DNA from: JBOFHT01 sp051649785
Lineage (GTDB): Archaea > Methanobacteriota > Methanobacteria > Methanobacteriales > Methanobacteriaceae
Direction of reading: 5' to 3'
NCBI GenBank assembly: GCA_051649785.1
Contig: JBOFHT010000074.1
Coordinates: forward strand, 13,994 to 77,993
Length of the DNA: 64,000 nt
Position numbers and translations under genes: made by a program. The notes under the pieces are model-generated. The model was not told where the DNA came from. It did not search any database and was given only the letters and a program-made list of their open reading frames with translations. The number at the start of each line of letters is the position of its first letter. The first letter of the stretch is position 1. Below, piece after piece: positions 8,505-17,336 of the stretch.

Positions 8505-9725
8505 TTAGCTATTATTTGAAAAAATCTCATCTAAAACAGTAACAAGAGAATCAATCCCTTCTTTACTAATAATAAGTGGAGGTGCAAAACGTAACACATT
8601 ACCTGCTGTATTATTAATTAAAAATCCTTTTTCCCTAGCAATATCTACAATATCTTGGCCTTTAATCTTACCATTATTATTAAATTCTAAGCCAATTAAT
8701 AAACCTTTACCACGAATTTCAATAATATTATCGTGTTTTGATTTAAGTTTATCTAGCTTTTCTCGGAGGTACTTACCTTTTTCTTCTGCTCCTTCAACCA
8801 AATTATCATTAATTAAAGTTTCAATAGTAGTTTTAGCTACAGCACAAACTAATGGGTTTCCACCAAAAGTAGAACCATGATCCCCTGGAACAAAGGCATT
8901 AGCTACATTTTCATTTGCTAAAATAGCACCAATAGGAATTCCAGCTCCTAAACCCTTAGCTAAAGTAGTAATATCTGGTTTTACATCAGCCCACTCAGAT
9001 GCAAACATTTTACCACATCGACCAACGCCAGTTTGAACTTCATCAAGAATTAAAAGTACGCCTTTTTCAGTACATAAATCACGAAGTTTAGTTAAATAAT
9101 CATCTGATGGAACAATGACTCCGCCTTCACCTTGAATAGGCTCAACCATTACAGCAGCAGTGTCATCATTAATAGCATTAGCTACTGCATTAACATCATC
9201 ATAATCAACATGAACAAATCCAGCTGGAAGAGGTTTGAAAGGTTTTTTATACTTATCCTGACCAGTAGCAGTTACTGTAGCTAGAGTACGGCCATGAAAC
9301 GAATTATTAGTAGCTATTATTTCACCTTTTCCAGTAAATTTACGAGCTAGCTTAATAGCCCCTTCATTAGCTTCAGCACCACTATTAGCAAAGAAAATTT
9401 TATCGTTAGGGGAGATTTTAACTAGTAATTCAGCTAATTCAGATTGTTCTTTAGTATAATAAATATTAGAACAGTGAATCATATGCTCTGCTTGGTTTTT
9501 AATAGTTTTTACAATATTAGGATGAGAATGTCCTAAACAGTTTACAGCTATCCCTGCAAAGCAGTCAAGATACTCCTTACCTTCAAAATCCCATACTTTT
9601 GCTCCTTTTCCATGTGAAAGAGCTATTGGTTGGCGACCATAAGTTTTAATAATGTATTTAGAATCTAATTCTATAATTTTCTCAGTTTCAGTTTTATTGT
9701 CCTTATTATCATTATTATTATCCAT
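8505..9725 (-). CDS. argD: Acetylornithine aminotransferase
   Basis: A 406-residue class III PLP aminotransferase. Visible motifs are the cofactor lysine in TTLAKGLGAGIPIGA, LILDEVQTGVGRCGKMFA (the aspartate that contacts the pyridine N) and ANSGAEANEGAIKLAR. ArgD converts N-acetylglutamate semialdehyde to N-acetylornithine in arginine synthesis and often also serves as N-succinyl-LL-DAP aminotransferase. The first ~12 residues are Asn/Asp/Lys-rich, and the start could lie a few codons further in. It follows cysK after 27 nt. Confidence 0.94.
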   Translation of the reverse strand: MDNNNDNKDNKTETEKIIELDSKYIIKTYGRQPIALSHGKGAKVWDFEGKEYLDCFAGIAVNCLGHSHPNIVKTIKNQAEHMIHCSNIYYTKEQSELAELLVKISPNDKIFFANSGAEANEGAIKLARKFTGKGEIIATNNSFHGRTLATVTATGQDKYKKPFKPLPAGFVHVDYDDVNAVANAINDDTAAVMVEPIQGEGGVIVPSDDYLTKLRDLCTEKGVLLILDEVQTGVGRCGKMFASEWADVKPDITTLAKGLGAGIPIGAILANENVANAFVPGDHGSTFGGNPLVCAVAKTTIETLINDNLVEGAEEKGKYLREKLDKLKSKHDNIIEIRGKGLLIGLEFNNNGKIKGQDIVDIAREKGFLINNTAGNVLRFAPPLIISKEGIDSLVTVLDEIFSNNS

Positions 9726-9752
9726 TATAACACATATCCATTAATTTTATAT

Positions 9753-10664
9753 TTATTCAAATAATTTAGTACTTAAGTATTTTTCACCACGATCAGGGAA
9801 AATAATTACCATTACAGCTTCTTCATCACTTGGAATCTTTTTAGCTGCTTCTAATCCACAAAGCATAGCTGCACCACTACTCATACCTGCAAATATTCCT
9901 TCTTTTTTAGCTAATTGACGTGCAGTTTCAAATGCTTTCTCACTATCAATCATAATACTTATATCAATCATATCAGGATTGTAAATAGAAGGAACAATAG
10001 CTTCATCCATATTTTTTAAGCCTTGAATATAATGTCCTTTTTCAGGGTGTGCTTCAATAATCTTAATATCTGGATTTTTTTCTTTTAAACCTGTTCCAAC
10101 TCCCATAATAGTTCCAGAAGTACCAAGAGAAGATACAAAGTGAGTTATCTTACCATTAGTTTGTTCCCAAATCTCAATAGCAGTATTACTATAATGAGCT
10201 AGTTTATTATATTTATTAGAAAATTGATTAGTGCAGAAATGAGTATCACCATGATGTTCAATGAGATTAGCTACAAATCGAATAGCACCATCAGTTCCTT
10301 CATCCTTAGGAGTTAAAATAACTTCTGCACCAAAAGCAGCAATAATTTTACGGCGTTCAACAGAAACAGCTTCACTCATAACTATTTTAACATCATATCC
10401 TTTAACACATCCAATCATAGCCAAAGATATGCCAGTATTTCCACTAGTTGCTTCAACAATAGTCTTATCTTTTGTAAGCTCACCATTAACTTCAGCTTGG
10501 TTAATCATTTCAAGAGCTATTCTATCTTTAATACTCCCTGTAGGATTAAAACCTTCTAACTTACCATACATTGTAACATTTTTGTAAGGATTGATATCAT
10601 TAAGTTTTACAATAGGAGTGTTACCTATAGCTTCCAATATGTTGTTATTAACAGTTCCATGCAT
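9753..10664 (-). CDS. cysK: Cysteine synthase (O-acetylserine sulfhydrylase, CysK/CysM type)
   Basis: The 303-residue fold-type II PLP enzyme has the cofactor lysine in FNPTGSIKDRIALEM (about residue 43), the substrate loop TSGNTGISLAM and the phosphate-binding segment SSLGTSGTIMGVGTGL. It makes cysteine from an activated serine and sulfide. Whether it prefers O-acetylserine or O-phosphoserine cannot be decided here. AAGGGG precedes the ATG. It is the first gene of a likely operon with argD and the NUDIX gene, and a 69-bp tandem repeat lies directly upstream in its promoter region. Confidence 0.94.
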   Translation of the reverse strand: MHGTVNNNILEAIGNTPIVKLNDINPYKNVTMYGKLEGFNPTGSIKDRIALEMINQAEVNGELTKDKTIVEATSGNTGISLAMIGCVKGYDVKIVMSEAVSVERRKIIAAFGAEVILTPKDEGTDGAIRFVANLIEHHGDTHFCTNQFSNKYNKLAHYSNTAIEIWEQTNGKITHFVSSLGTSGTIMGVGTGLKEKNPDIKIIEAHPEKGHYIQGLKNMDEAIVPSIYNPDMIDISIMIDSEKAFETARQLAKKEGIFAGMSSGAAMLCGLEAAKKIPSDEEAVMVIIFPDRGEKYLSTKLFE

Positions 10665-10695
10665 TAAAAAGCCCCTTTATAAATTAGAATTATTG

Positions 10696-10867
10696 TAAGT
10701 ATTATTAGTATTATACTTCTTATTAAAGCTAAATCTTGTTTATATCCAATATTTTTTGAATCATTAAGTATTATTAGTATTATACTTCTTATTAAAGCTA
10801 AATCTTGTTTATATCCAATATTTTTTGAATCATTAAGTATTATTAGCCTTATATTTCTTATTAAAGT
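10696..10867. repeat. 69-bp tandem repeat (about 2.5 copies) upstream of cysK
   Basis: Units start at 10696, 10765 and 10834 with an exact 69-bp period; the third is partial and diverged. Each full unit contains AAAGCTAAATCTTG and, read on the - strand, a GGATATAAAC element resembling an archaeal TATA box. It lies within 200 nt of the cysK start, so the duplication probably multiplies cysK promoter elements. The rest of the 10665-11147 spacer is ATT-rich simple sequence and the promoter of the cyclophilin gene on the + strand. Confidence 0.92.
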
Positions 10868-11147
10868 TATTGGAGTTATTAGATTTAGTATTATTATCCC
10901 TATTATCGTTATTCGTATTATTATTTATATTATTAGCATTAGCATCAAATCCATTAGTATTACCACTATTACTACTAGTATTAATGCAAATATTATTTTC
11001 AATATTAATATATGTGCCAATGACATTAATATATTTATTGATATATTATTTGCCATATTAAATGATAAAAGATTCAATAATATCATAGTAGCTGGCTACT
11101 AGAAATATATTTATAGTTTTATTGATAAAAGTAACTGTGGTGATAAA

Positions 11148-11576
11148 ATGAAAAAAGCTATTATTGAAACTAAAAAAGGTACAATAGAATTAGAATTATT
11201 TGAAAATGATGCTCCTAAAACTGTAGAAAACTTTGAAAAGTTAATTAAAGAAGGGTATTACGATGGTTTAACATTCCATAGAGTTCTTAGCAACTTTGTT
11301 ATTCAAGGAGGATGTCCAAAAGGAAATGGAACTGGTGGCCCGGGTTACACAATTAAATGTGAAACCGAAGGAAATCCAAAAAGACACGGTGAAGGAGCTC
11401 TTTCAATGGCTCATGCAGGAAAAGATACTGGTGGAAGCCAATTCTTTATAACTCACTCACCTCAACCTCACTTAGATGGTGTTCATACTGTCTTTGGAAA
11501 AGTAATTAAAGGAATGGATGTTGTAAACCAAATAAAAGAAGACGACGTCATGACTAAAGTTACTGTTACAGGTTAA
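11148..11576 (+). CDS. Cyclophilin-type peptidyl-prolyl cis-trans isomerase
   Basis: A 142-residue cyclophilin with the active-site signatures FHRVLSNFVIQGGCPKGNGTGGPG and SMAHAGKDTGGSQFFI, followed by HTVFGKVIKGMDVV. It catalyses isomerisation of prolyl bonds in protein folding. No signal peptide is present, so it is cytosolic. GGTGATAAAATG gives a strong ribosome binding site and start. It is a single-gene unit divergent from cysK. A long T-rich stretch (about 11590-11655) follows the stop and can end transcription. Confidence 0.96.
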   Translation: MKKAIIETKKGTIELELFENDAPKTVENFEKLIKEGYYDGLTFHRVLSNFVIQGGCPKGNGTGGPGYTIKCETEGNPKRHGEGALSMAHAGKDTGGSQFFITHSPQPHLDGVHTVFGKVIKGMDVVNQIKEDDVMTKVTVTG

Positions 11577-11650
11577 TTCCTTAACAGTCTCTTTATTAAT
11601 TTTATAGTATTTTTTGGATTATTTTTGTTTTTATTATTTTTATTTATTTT

Positions 11651-12292
11651 TTAAAATTCAGACATAATTGCATTATTAGGGCATTTTTCATAACATCTAC
11701 CACATTCATCACAATAATAATAGTCAATTATATATTTAGCCTCATTTTTAGATATAGCTCTGGTAACACAAGCATCTTTACAATTTCCACAAGAAATACA
11801 ATTATTACCAATCTTGTAAACAAAAGGATTCGGTTCTGAATCTCCAAAAGCAAATCTCATTCTTTTGGGTTTCCTTGTTCTAACATCATAAACTTCCCCA
11901 TTAGCAGATTCAATATAGAACATTTCTAAAATATCTTCTTTTCCTTTAAACATTCCCTCTTGACCATTAATGATTTCAAGTAAGTAATCTATATTTTCTG
12001 TGAATTTAACTTTACCTTCAACCCTAACCATAATGTCTCCTGATTCACCTAAAACAGAAACATAAGGGTTTATTTTAATCTGTTTAGACATTGGTTTACC
12101 CTTCTCAGTCATAAAGTAAATTTTATCATTACTAATTTTTACTATAACTACAGTTCTAGCTGCAGGCTTGTTATTATTAACAGTAGCTAGAGTTACTTCT
12201 CTAAAATTTTCTAATAATTCGAAAGCAACATTTTTTACTTGATTATTTGTACTTTCAAAGTTAATATTTAATTTAAAATTATTTTTAGACAT
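11651..12292 (-). CDS. PNPOx-fold flavoprotein fused to a 2[4Fe-4S] ferredoxin
   Basis: The 213-residue protein has an N-terminal split-barrel pyridoxamine-phosphate-oxidase-like FMN domain (about residues 20-150; EVTLATVNNNKPAARTVV, then KIYFMTEKGKPMSKQI). Two ferredoxin motifs follow, CISCGNCKDAC (about 172-182) and CDECGRCYEKC (about 197-207). It is probably a cytosolic electron carrier or flavin reductase; the substrate is unknown. It lies beside a second PNPOx-fold gene and an HxlR-type regulator with an N-terminal cysteine, which suggests a redox-stress role. Confidence 0.87.
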   Translation of the reverse strand: MSKNNFKLNINFESTNNQVKNVAFELLENFREVTLATVNNNKPAARTVVIVKISNDKIYFMTEKGKPMSKQIKINPYVSVLGESGDIMVRVEGKVKFTENIDYLLEIINGQEGMFKGKEDILEMFYIESANGEVYDVRTRKPKRMRFAFGDSEPNPFVYKIGNNCISCGNCKDACVTRAISKNEAKYIIDYYYCDECGRCYEKCPNNAIMSEF

Positions 12293-12670
12293 ATTTTTCC
12301 TCTTAATTTTATTTATTAATACTATTTGAAGTGATAATTATTATATTATTCCTAAAAACATTCCATTCCCCATTAATTCAACGAGAACTACCAATACACA
12401 TTCTATCCCTGACAATTATGGCTTTGAAAATGGTTGTAAATTTAGAAATAGATGTAAGTTTAGAAATAATTGAGATATTAGTAATACTTTTGAAATTAAT
12501 ATATATAAATTAAAGAGTTACTCAAAAGTAACACTCAAACAGAGCTAAAAAAAGTAAAAAAGAGAAAGGAAATGAGAAAATGTTAGTAAAAAAATAAATG
12601 ATATTTTTAATAAATAAAATAAATTAAGAGTTGATTTAATTTTAATCTAAGTATTGATTGGGATATTGAT
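12293..12670. other. Spacer between the two PNPOx-fold genes
   Basis: These 378 AT-rich bases hold the promoter of the ferredoxin-fused flavoprotein and the 3' end of the second PNPOx gene. I see no conserved gene. The only long open frame, on the + strand, is a hydrophobic low-complexity read-through without a ribosome binding site. Confidence 0.5.
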
Positions 12671-13072
12671 TTAAATATCAAACTCTCTAGGAGCTTCTCC
12701 AGAGAAATCAGCGATAGTTGCTTTTCCTTCAATTGAAAATACTTCAAATGCAGGATTATTAGCTGTTTCATAAATGGATTTAACTAATTCACTATTATCA
12801 ATGATTTCTTGCTTTATATCGAGATCATTGCTAAATACTGCTTTTCCAGCTATTCTTAACCATACATACTCAGGGCTTGCAACTGTAAGTTCAAGATATG
12901 GTGATTTTTCAAGTTCTTTGTAAACTGGCTTTTCATTACTTGTACAGAAGTAGAATTTGTTGTTATTTTCAACCATAAATTGTACAGGCCTTACTTTTGC
13001 TTTATCATCTAAGCCTACAGTAGCTAAATACTGAATAGGGTTCTCTTTTAAGAAATTACGTAGTTCATTCAT
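12671..13072 (-). CDS. Pyridoxamine 5'-phosphate oxidase family protein
   Basis: A 133-residue single-domain split-barrel flavoprotein. The typical start MNELRNFLKENPIQYLATVG is followed by KVRPVQFMVENNNKFYFCTSNEKPVYKEL. It probably binds FMN or F420. Small proteins of this type reduce or bind flavins and are often controlled by HxlR-family repressors. It is divergent from the HxlR gene at 13365 across a 292-nt spacer rich in palindromes. GAGGTAAAAATATG supports the start. Confidence 0.88.
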   Translation of the reverse strand: MNELRNFLKENPIQYLATVGLDDKAKVRPVQFMVENNNKFYFCTSNEKPVYKELEKSPYLELTVASPEYVWLRIAGKAVFSNDLDIKQEIIDNSELVKSIYETANNPAFEVFSIEGKATIADFSGEAPREFDI

Positions 13073-13294
13073 ATTTTTACCTCGTTTAAAATTGTATTTG
13101 AATTGATTAATAATTAAAACTTATAATTAATTGATTATAAATCATAATAATATAGTTACTAGTCCACATTACTATCATTCAAAGCATTATCCATAATAAA
13201 TATAATTAAATATTATAAAAATTACATTATTACTTATAACATTTAAATTGTTTAAATAAGTTTTAATAAATTTATTACAAGTAATAATATGATT

Positions 13295-13350
13295 AAATCT
13301 ATTTAAATAGATTTTGTAACTGTTTAGTAACTAAGTAACTATTTAGTAAC
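13295..13350. promoter_or_regulatory. Candidate HxlR operator cluster
   Basis: A perfect 20-bp palindrome (AAATCTATTT and its mirror) spans 13295-13314. Two near-identical 16-bp direct repeats, GTAACTRTTTAGTAAC, follow at 13316-13331 and 13335-13350 and end 14 nt before the HxlR start codon. An ATTATTACTT/AGTAATAAT inverted pair lies just upstream. The position between a regulator and its divergent flavoprotein neighbour fits autoregulatory binding sites. Binding itself is inferred. Confidence 0.6.
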
Positions 13351-13364
13351 CAAAGAGGGAATTT

Positions 13365-13757
13365 ATGAATATAAAAAAAGAAAAAGGAATTTGTCCTGTT
13401 GATAAAGCAATGAAATTACTTAATAAAAAATGGAATATACAAATTATTAGAGATTTATTCTTTGGAAAAAAGCATTTTAAGGACTTTAAAGAAGGAAAAC
13501 CAGATTTAAGTAATAAAATGCTATCTGAGTGTCTGAAGAATTTAGAGTCTAATGGATTAATAGAGAAAAAAATATTGAATAGTTCACCTATAACAACAGA
13601 ATATGCATTAACAGAAAAAGGAAAAGGATTAAATAGAGTTGTATATGAATTAGCTATTTTTACACTAGAAAAATGTCACGACGAAGAGTATATGGATGAT
13701 AAAAAGCAAGAAAATGTGAAAAAAATATTTACAGAAGTATTACATGTGAATGGATAG
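13365..13757 (+). CDS. HxlR-family winged-helix transcriptional regulator
   Basis: The 130-residue protein is a classic HxlR domain: GICPVDKAMKLLNKKWNIQI at the N-terminus, then KHFKDFKEG, SNKMLSECLKNLESNGLIEK (recognition helix) and the wing ending in YALTEKG. Cys10 sits where some HxlR proteins (for example HypR) have a redox-sensing cysteine. It probably represses itself and the divergent PNPOx gene. AGAGGGA is the ribosome binding site. Confidence 0.92.
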   Translation: MNIKKEKGICPVDKAMKLLNKKWNIQIIRDLFFGKKHFKDFKEGKPDLSNKMLSECLKNLESNGLIEKKILNSSPITTEYALTEKGKGLNRVVYELAIFTLEKCHDEEYMDDKKQENVKKIFTEVLHVNG

Positions 13758-13792
13758 TTTGATGTGAAATTAATAAGATTATTAATAGCTAG

Positions 13793-14809
13793 CTATTTTT
13801 TCTTAAGTTTAGCTAATAAACCAGATTTACGGGCATAATGGAACAGGTAAAGCTGAACATATCCTGCATATTCACCAAATTCACTCATACCAAAATCACG
13901 AGCTTTTTTAGCTGTAATATCTTTATCATTAAAATAAAGATGAGAAATAATTCTTTTTATCCAAACATCTGAAGGAAATGCTTCATTCATACCAAAGCCA
14001 TAAAGAAGTATACAATCAGCTACTTTAGGACCAACCCCTGGAAGAGCTAAAACTGCTTCAAAGGCCTCGTTATAGGACATATTACTAATATCATTTATAC
14101 TAATTTCATTAAGAACTAATTCAGCGGTTTTCTTAATATAAGGTCCCCGATAACCAACACCACATGCTTTTAAATTATTAAAACAAGCTTTAGAGTCAAT
14201 CCCTGAATAAAGAGACTCTGCTAAATCATCTTCAGGAATTGTGATTATAGTTTCCGGACTAGGAAAAGTAAAAAAGTCACCAGTAGTAAATTTATGATTA
14301 TTACCCCATTTATGATTAATAGTGGCTATTGATTTAGTCCAACGGCTAATGGAATTATTAGCAGAAGAAATTGAAGAGACAATACATTCAAAAGGATCCC
14401 TTGCTTTAAAAAGACGAAGATCTTGGCAAAATTCAATAGCAGGAGCTAGCTCATCACATTCAGATAGATAATTATAAAATTTATCTAAATCAAAATTAAG
14501 GTCAAATATATTATTTACAGAATTAATTATATCTAATTCATTAATATTATTAGTAGAATTAATCTCAGTTTCATAATTTACAATTATCTCATTATTATCA
14601 CTATTTGTAGATACTTTAAGAAGAACATAAGTATTAGCTACTTTAACAACTTCGCAATATTGATTAGCTAGAAAATTCCAAGGAGATTGAGAAGTTTGAC
14701 CAGATTCTTGAGTTAATTTAAGGTCAATTTTACTATTAATTGCAATATTATTAGTATTCATATTATTCTCCTTATTCAAGTTATTTGGATTATTCTGATT
14801 AGTATCCAT
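13793..14809 (-). CDS. 8-oxoguanine DNA glycosylase (Ogg1/AlkA-like HhH-GPD)
   Basis: The 338-residue protein has an N-terminal Ogg-like beta domain and an HhH-GPD domain. The hairpin ALPGVGPKVADCILLYGFG contains the likely Schiff-base lysine (K262), followed by the catalytic aspartate in FPSDVW (D281). It should excise oxidised guanine and nick DNA in base-excision repair. The first ~25 residues and residues 66-92 are Asn-rich low-complexity sequence not expected in the family core. It follows hisF after 9 nt and is probably co-transcribed with it. Confidence 0.88.
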   Translation of the reverse strand: MDTNQNNPNNLNKENNMNTNNIAINSKIDLKLTQESGQTSQSPWNFLANQYCEVVKVANTYVLLKVSTNSDNNEIIVNYETEINSTNNINELDIINSVNNIFDLNFDLDKFYNYLSECDELAPAIEFCQDLRLFKARDPFECIVSSISSANNSISRWTKSIATINHKWGNNHKFTTGDFFTFPSPETIITIPEDDLAESLYSGIDSKACFNNLKACGVGYRGPYIKKTAELVLNEISINDISNMSYNEAFEAVLALPGVGPKVADCILLYGFGMNEAFPSDVWIKRIISHLYFNDKDITAKKARDFGMSEFGEYAGYVQLYLFHYARKSGLLAKLKKK

Positions 14810-14818
14810 ATTAAAAAC

Positions 14819-15649
14819 TTAGATTCTAACATTAATCCCTTTGTTTTTCAAATAATCTTTAACAACAGGAACTGAGTACTCATTAAAATGAAAAATACTG
14901 GCAGCTAAAGCAGCATTAACATCAGTTTTATTAAAGACTTCATAAATATCTTCAGGAGTACCGACTCCTCCTGAAGCTATTACAGGAATATCAACTGCAC
15001 TATTAACAGCTTTTATAAGTTCAATATCATAGCCAGACTTAGTTCCATCCCCATCCATTGAAGTAAGAAGAATTTCACCAGCACCACGTTTTTGGCATTC
15101 TTGAGCCCAGTTAATTACATCAATACCAGTATATTCACGACCACCATAGATACTACATTCAAACCAGCAGTAGCCATTGCCATTTCCGGTTTCAATAATA
15201 TTTTTACCAGTATATTCTTTGGGATTATTTACATACCTTCTTCTAGCATCAATACCAACAACACATGCCTGTGAACCAACTACCTTAGATGCTTGATTTA
15301 TCAAGTCAGGATTATGTATAGCTGCAGTATTAGTAGAGCATTTATCAGCCCCACAATTAAGCATATCCACATAGTCTTGAACTTTACGTATTCCACCACC
15401 TACACATATAGGGATGAAAACCTCTTCACTAAGTTCTGCAATAATATGACCCATAGTTTCACGACGCTCATGAGAAGCTGTGATATCAAGGAAGACAATT
15501 TCATCAGCACCATCATTGTAATACTTGGTAGCTAGATCAATGGGATTACCAGCATACTTAATTTCCTTAAATTCAACACCTTTAACAACTCTTCCCTCAG
15601 GAACTTGAAGGTCACAATCCAAACAAGGAATTATACGCTTTGTTAACAT
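14819..15649 (-). CDS. hisF: Imidazole glycerol phosphate synthase cyclase subunit
   Basis: The 276-residue TIM barrel shows the HisF signature: IIPCLDCD near the N-terminus (catalytic Asp, about residue 11), a GGGIR phosphate-binding loop, ACVVGIDARR, LLTSMDGDGTKSGYD (second catalytic Asp) and ASGGVG. It closes the imidazole ring to make imidazole glycerol phosphate and AICAR, using ammonia from HisH. GGAGATAAAATG supports the start. It is the first gene of a pair with the Ogg-type glycosylase. Confidence 0.97.
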   Translation of the reverse strand: MLTKRIIPCLDCDLQVPEGRVVKGVEFKEIKYAGNPIDLATKYYNDGADEIVFLDITASHERRETMGHIIAELSEEVFIPICVGGGIRKVQDYVDMLNCGADKCSTNTAAIHNPDLINQASKVVGSQACVVGIDARRRYVNNPKEYTGKNIIETGNGNGYCWFECSIYGGREYTGIDVINWAQECQKRGAGEILLTSMDGDGTKSGYDIELIKAVNSAVDIPVIASGGVGTPEDIYEVFNKTDVNAALAASIFHFNEYSVPVVKDYLKNKGINVRI

Positions 15650-15758
15650 TTTATCTCCATTAACTATTATCCATTAATAAACCATATAATCGAATACTTT
15701 ATTAATTAAAAAAAACTTACTTATAATAGTTAGATAGCTAGTTATATTAAATACATCA

Positions 15759-15766
15759 TATATAAT
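15759..15766 (+). promoter_or_regulatory. Probable TATA box of the broken tRNA-Arg
   Basis: TATATAAT lies about 43-50 nt upstream of the first base of the tRNA-Arg 5' half, the distance usual for archaeal tRNA promoters. The half-gene may therefore still be transcribed. Confidence 0.5.
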
Positions 15767-15808
15767 TATATTGAATAGGCAATGTAACTATTTTTAATTA
15801 AATCATAA

Positions 15809-15845
15809 GGGCCTGTAGTCTAGTCAGGATATGACGTGGGACTTC
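15809..15845 (+). pseudogene. 5' half of a broken tRNA-Arg(TCG) gene
   Basis: These 37 nt are GGGCCTGTAGTCTAGTCAGG, then ATATGACG, then TGGGACTTC. That is an acceptor 5' strand, D arm, 5' anticodon strand (TGGGA) and the first loop bases through anticodon positions T34-C35. After CTTC the sequence departs from any tRNA and runs into a T-rich tract (15876-15892) that could terminate transcription. The missing part is found at 19427-19467. The break lies inside the anticodon, so this copy cannot function unless joined in trans. Confidence 0.9.
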
Positions 15846-16170
15846 TTTAGTTAATAAGTCTCCAGTATATAGGGCTTTTTCTTTCTTTTTTAAGGTGCAA
15901 TATAATATCCCTCCTTTTAAATTCTATGCTATTCCTTTGAATAGTTTCATATATAACCTATTTTGTTAAATAATGTCTATTAATTATCTTAAAAAAGTGT
16001 TAATGAGGGAGATAAGTATATTAGCTATAATTACCTAACTAGTATTTTTTTAGATATTGGCATTATTTTTCCAAAAAAGTAATAAAAAAGAGAAAAAATT
16101 ATATGTTATAATTACCAAGTAATTAGTATTTAGTGTACCTTTTTTTAAAAAATAATCATATTGTGTTTTT

Positions 16171-16951
16171 ATGGTAGGGAAGAATCAAAAAATTGTTAAA
16201 AATCATTTGGTAAGTAACGAATTGAATAAAAAGATTAAAGCTAAGAAAATCCCCGCCAAACTTTTAAAAAAATTAGAATTTATCAAAGCCCTCTACAAAG
16301 AAGCTGATGTTGCTAAAACTTGTGAAAAAGTTAAAATTAGTGAAGCTAAGGGATATCACTGGGGTTAAAAAACTGAAATGAAGAGGGTTGTTTTGGTTTA
16401 TTCCCTAAATATAATTATAAATATGAAGATATTTTAGATGAAATTAGTTTTGAATTATCTAACATTAGTAAAGTTAGTTTAAGTAATACAAAACAAATAA
16501 TTTCAGATAAATATGGAAGAATTTTTTCTGACAATCAAATTAAAAAGATTTTAAAAGATTTAGATTATAAATATGACAATTTAGCAGGAAATGTGAAAAA
16601 AGACCTGAATTAAATGAGATAAATTTTAAACAACTAGATTTTTTATTATCAAAAATAAGCAATCCTGAAATATTTGATATTCGAGAGATTATTTATAAAA
16701 ATTTTGGATTTTTCTTTTCAGATTACCAAATTAAAAAGATTTCAATAGAATTGAATATTAGTAAGGAGTATAAAGATCCCATATTTATTAATAAATTGTA
16801 TGAAAAACATTTAGAATATTTTGATACGATACTATCGAAAAAAGATGGTTTCAGTTTAGATGATGCGAAAAAGATTATGTCCAATATTACTGGAGAAAAC
16901 TTTTCAGATTATCAGATTAAAAAGGTTTTACAGCATGGGTTATTCAAATGA
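16171..16951 (+). pseudogene. Decayed triple-repeat helix-turn-helix protein
   Basis: An interrupted reading frame of about 255 codons. It begins MVGKNQKIVKNHLVSNELNK and contains AKLLKKLEFIKALYKEADVA, an IS630/winged-HTH-like N-terminus. A frameshift occurs near 16367, and a stop follows near 16378 where Trp is expected before NEEGCFGLFPKY. A second one-base frameshift lies in an A-run near 16598. Three similar segments end in FSDNQIKKIL, FSDYQIKKIS and FSDYQIKKVL, showing an internal repeat of about 75 residues. It resembles helix-turn-helix proteins related to IS630 transposase N-termini, but no DDE domain is present. Confidence 0.7.
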
Positions 16952-17148
16952 ATATTATTATAAAAAAAATCTTTAAAAAATAAAGTTAAAAACATTACCA
17001 TTGCACAAAAATAAATTAATTTTTTAGTAAATGCTGAGAGTTATAGAAAATCTCATTTAATGATGATTAAAATTTTATTATTCTCAATAAAAATACATCA
17101 CCTTTATTTACTTAAAAACCTATTAAAACTATTTAAAATAAATATAAA

Positions 17149-17223
17149 CGAGCCTGAGGGGATTTGAACCCCTGATCTGAGGATCCGAAGTCCTCCGTCA
17201 TATCCTGGCTAGACCACAGGCCC
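17149..17223 (-). tRNA. tRNA-Arg (anticodon TCG), intact
   Basis: Read on the - strand, the 75-nt gene starts GGGCCTGTGGTCTAGCC. It has anticodon stem GAGGA/TCCTC around the loop CTTCGGA (anticodon TCG), T arm AGGGG-TTCAAAT-CCCCT, acceptor 3' strand CAGGCTC and discriminator G; CCA is not encoded. It reads CGA and possibly other CGN codons. It lies inside the insert that splits a second tRNA-Arg(TCG) and is oriented opposite to it. The anticodon stem, T stem and some loop bases differ, so it is a homologue and not a simple copy. Confidence 0.96.
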
Positions 17224-17336
17224 ATAAAGATTTTAAATAACTTTTAACTAATAGCTGAATGTTGTATTCAATATTGTTAATTGTTTTTAAAGTATATTAA
17301 GTGTATAGGTTTGTAATATATCAATATAATAATATG

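Noticed and set aside
10870..11061. 63-codon Leu-rich ORF
   Set aside because: It reads ATT/TTA simple sequence in a spacer, with no ribosome binding site or family pattern.
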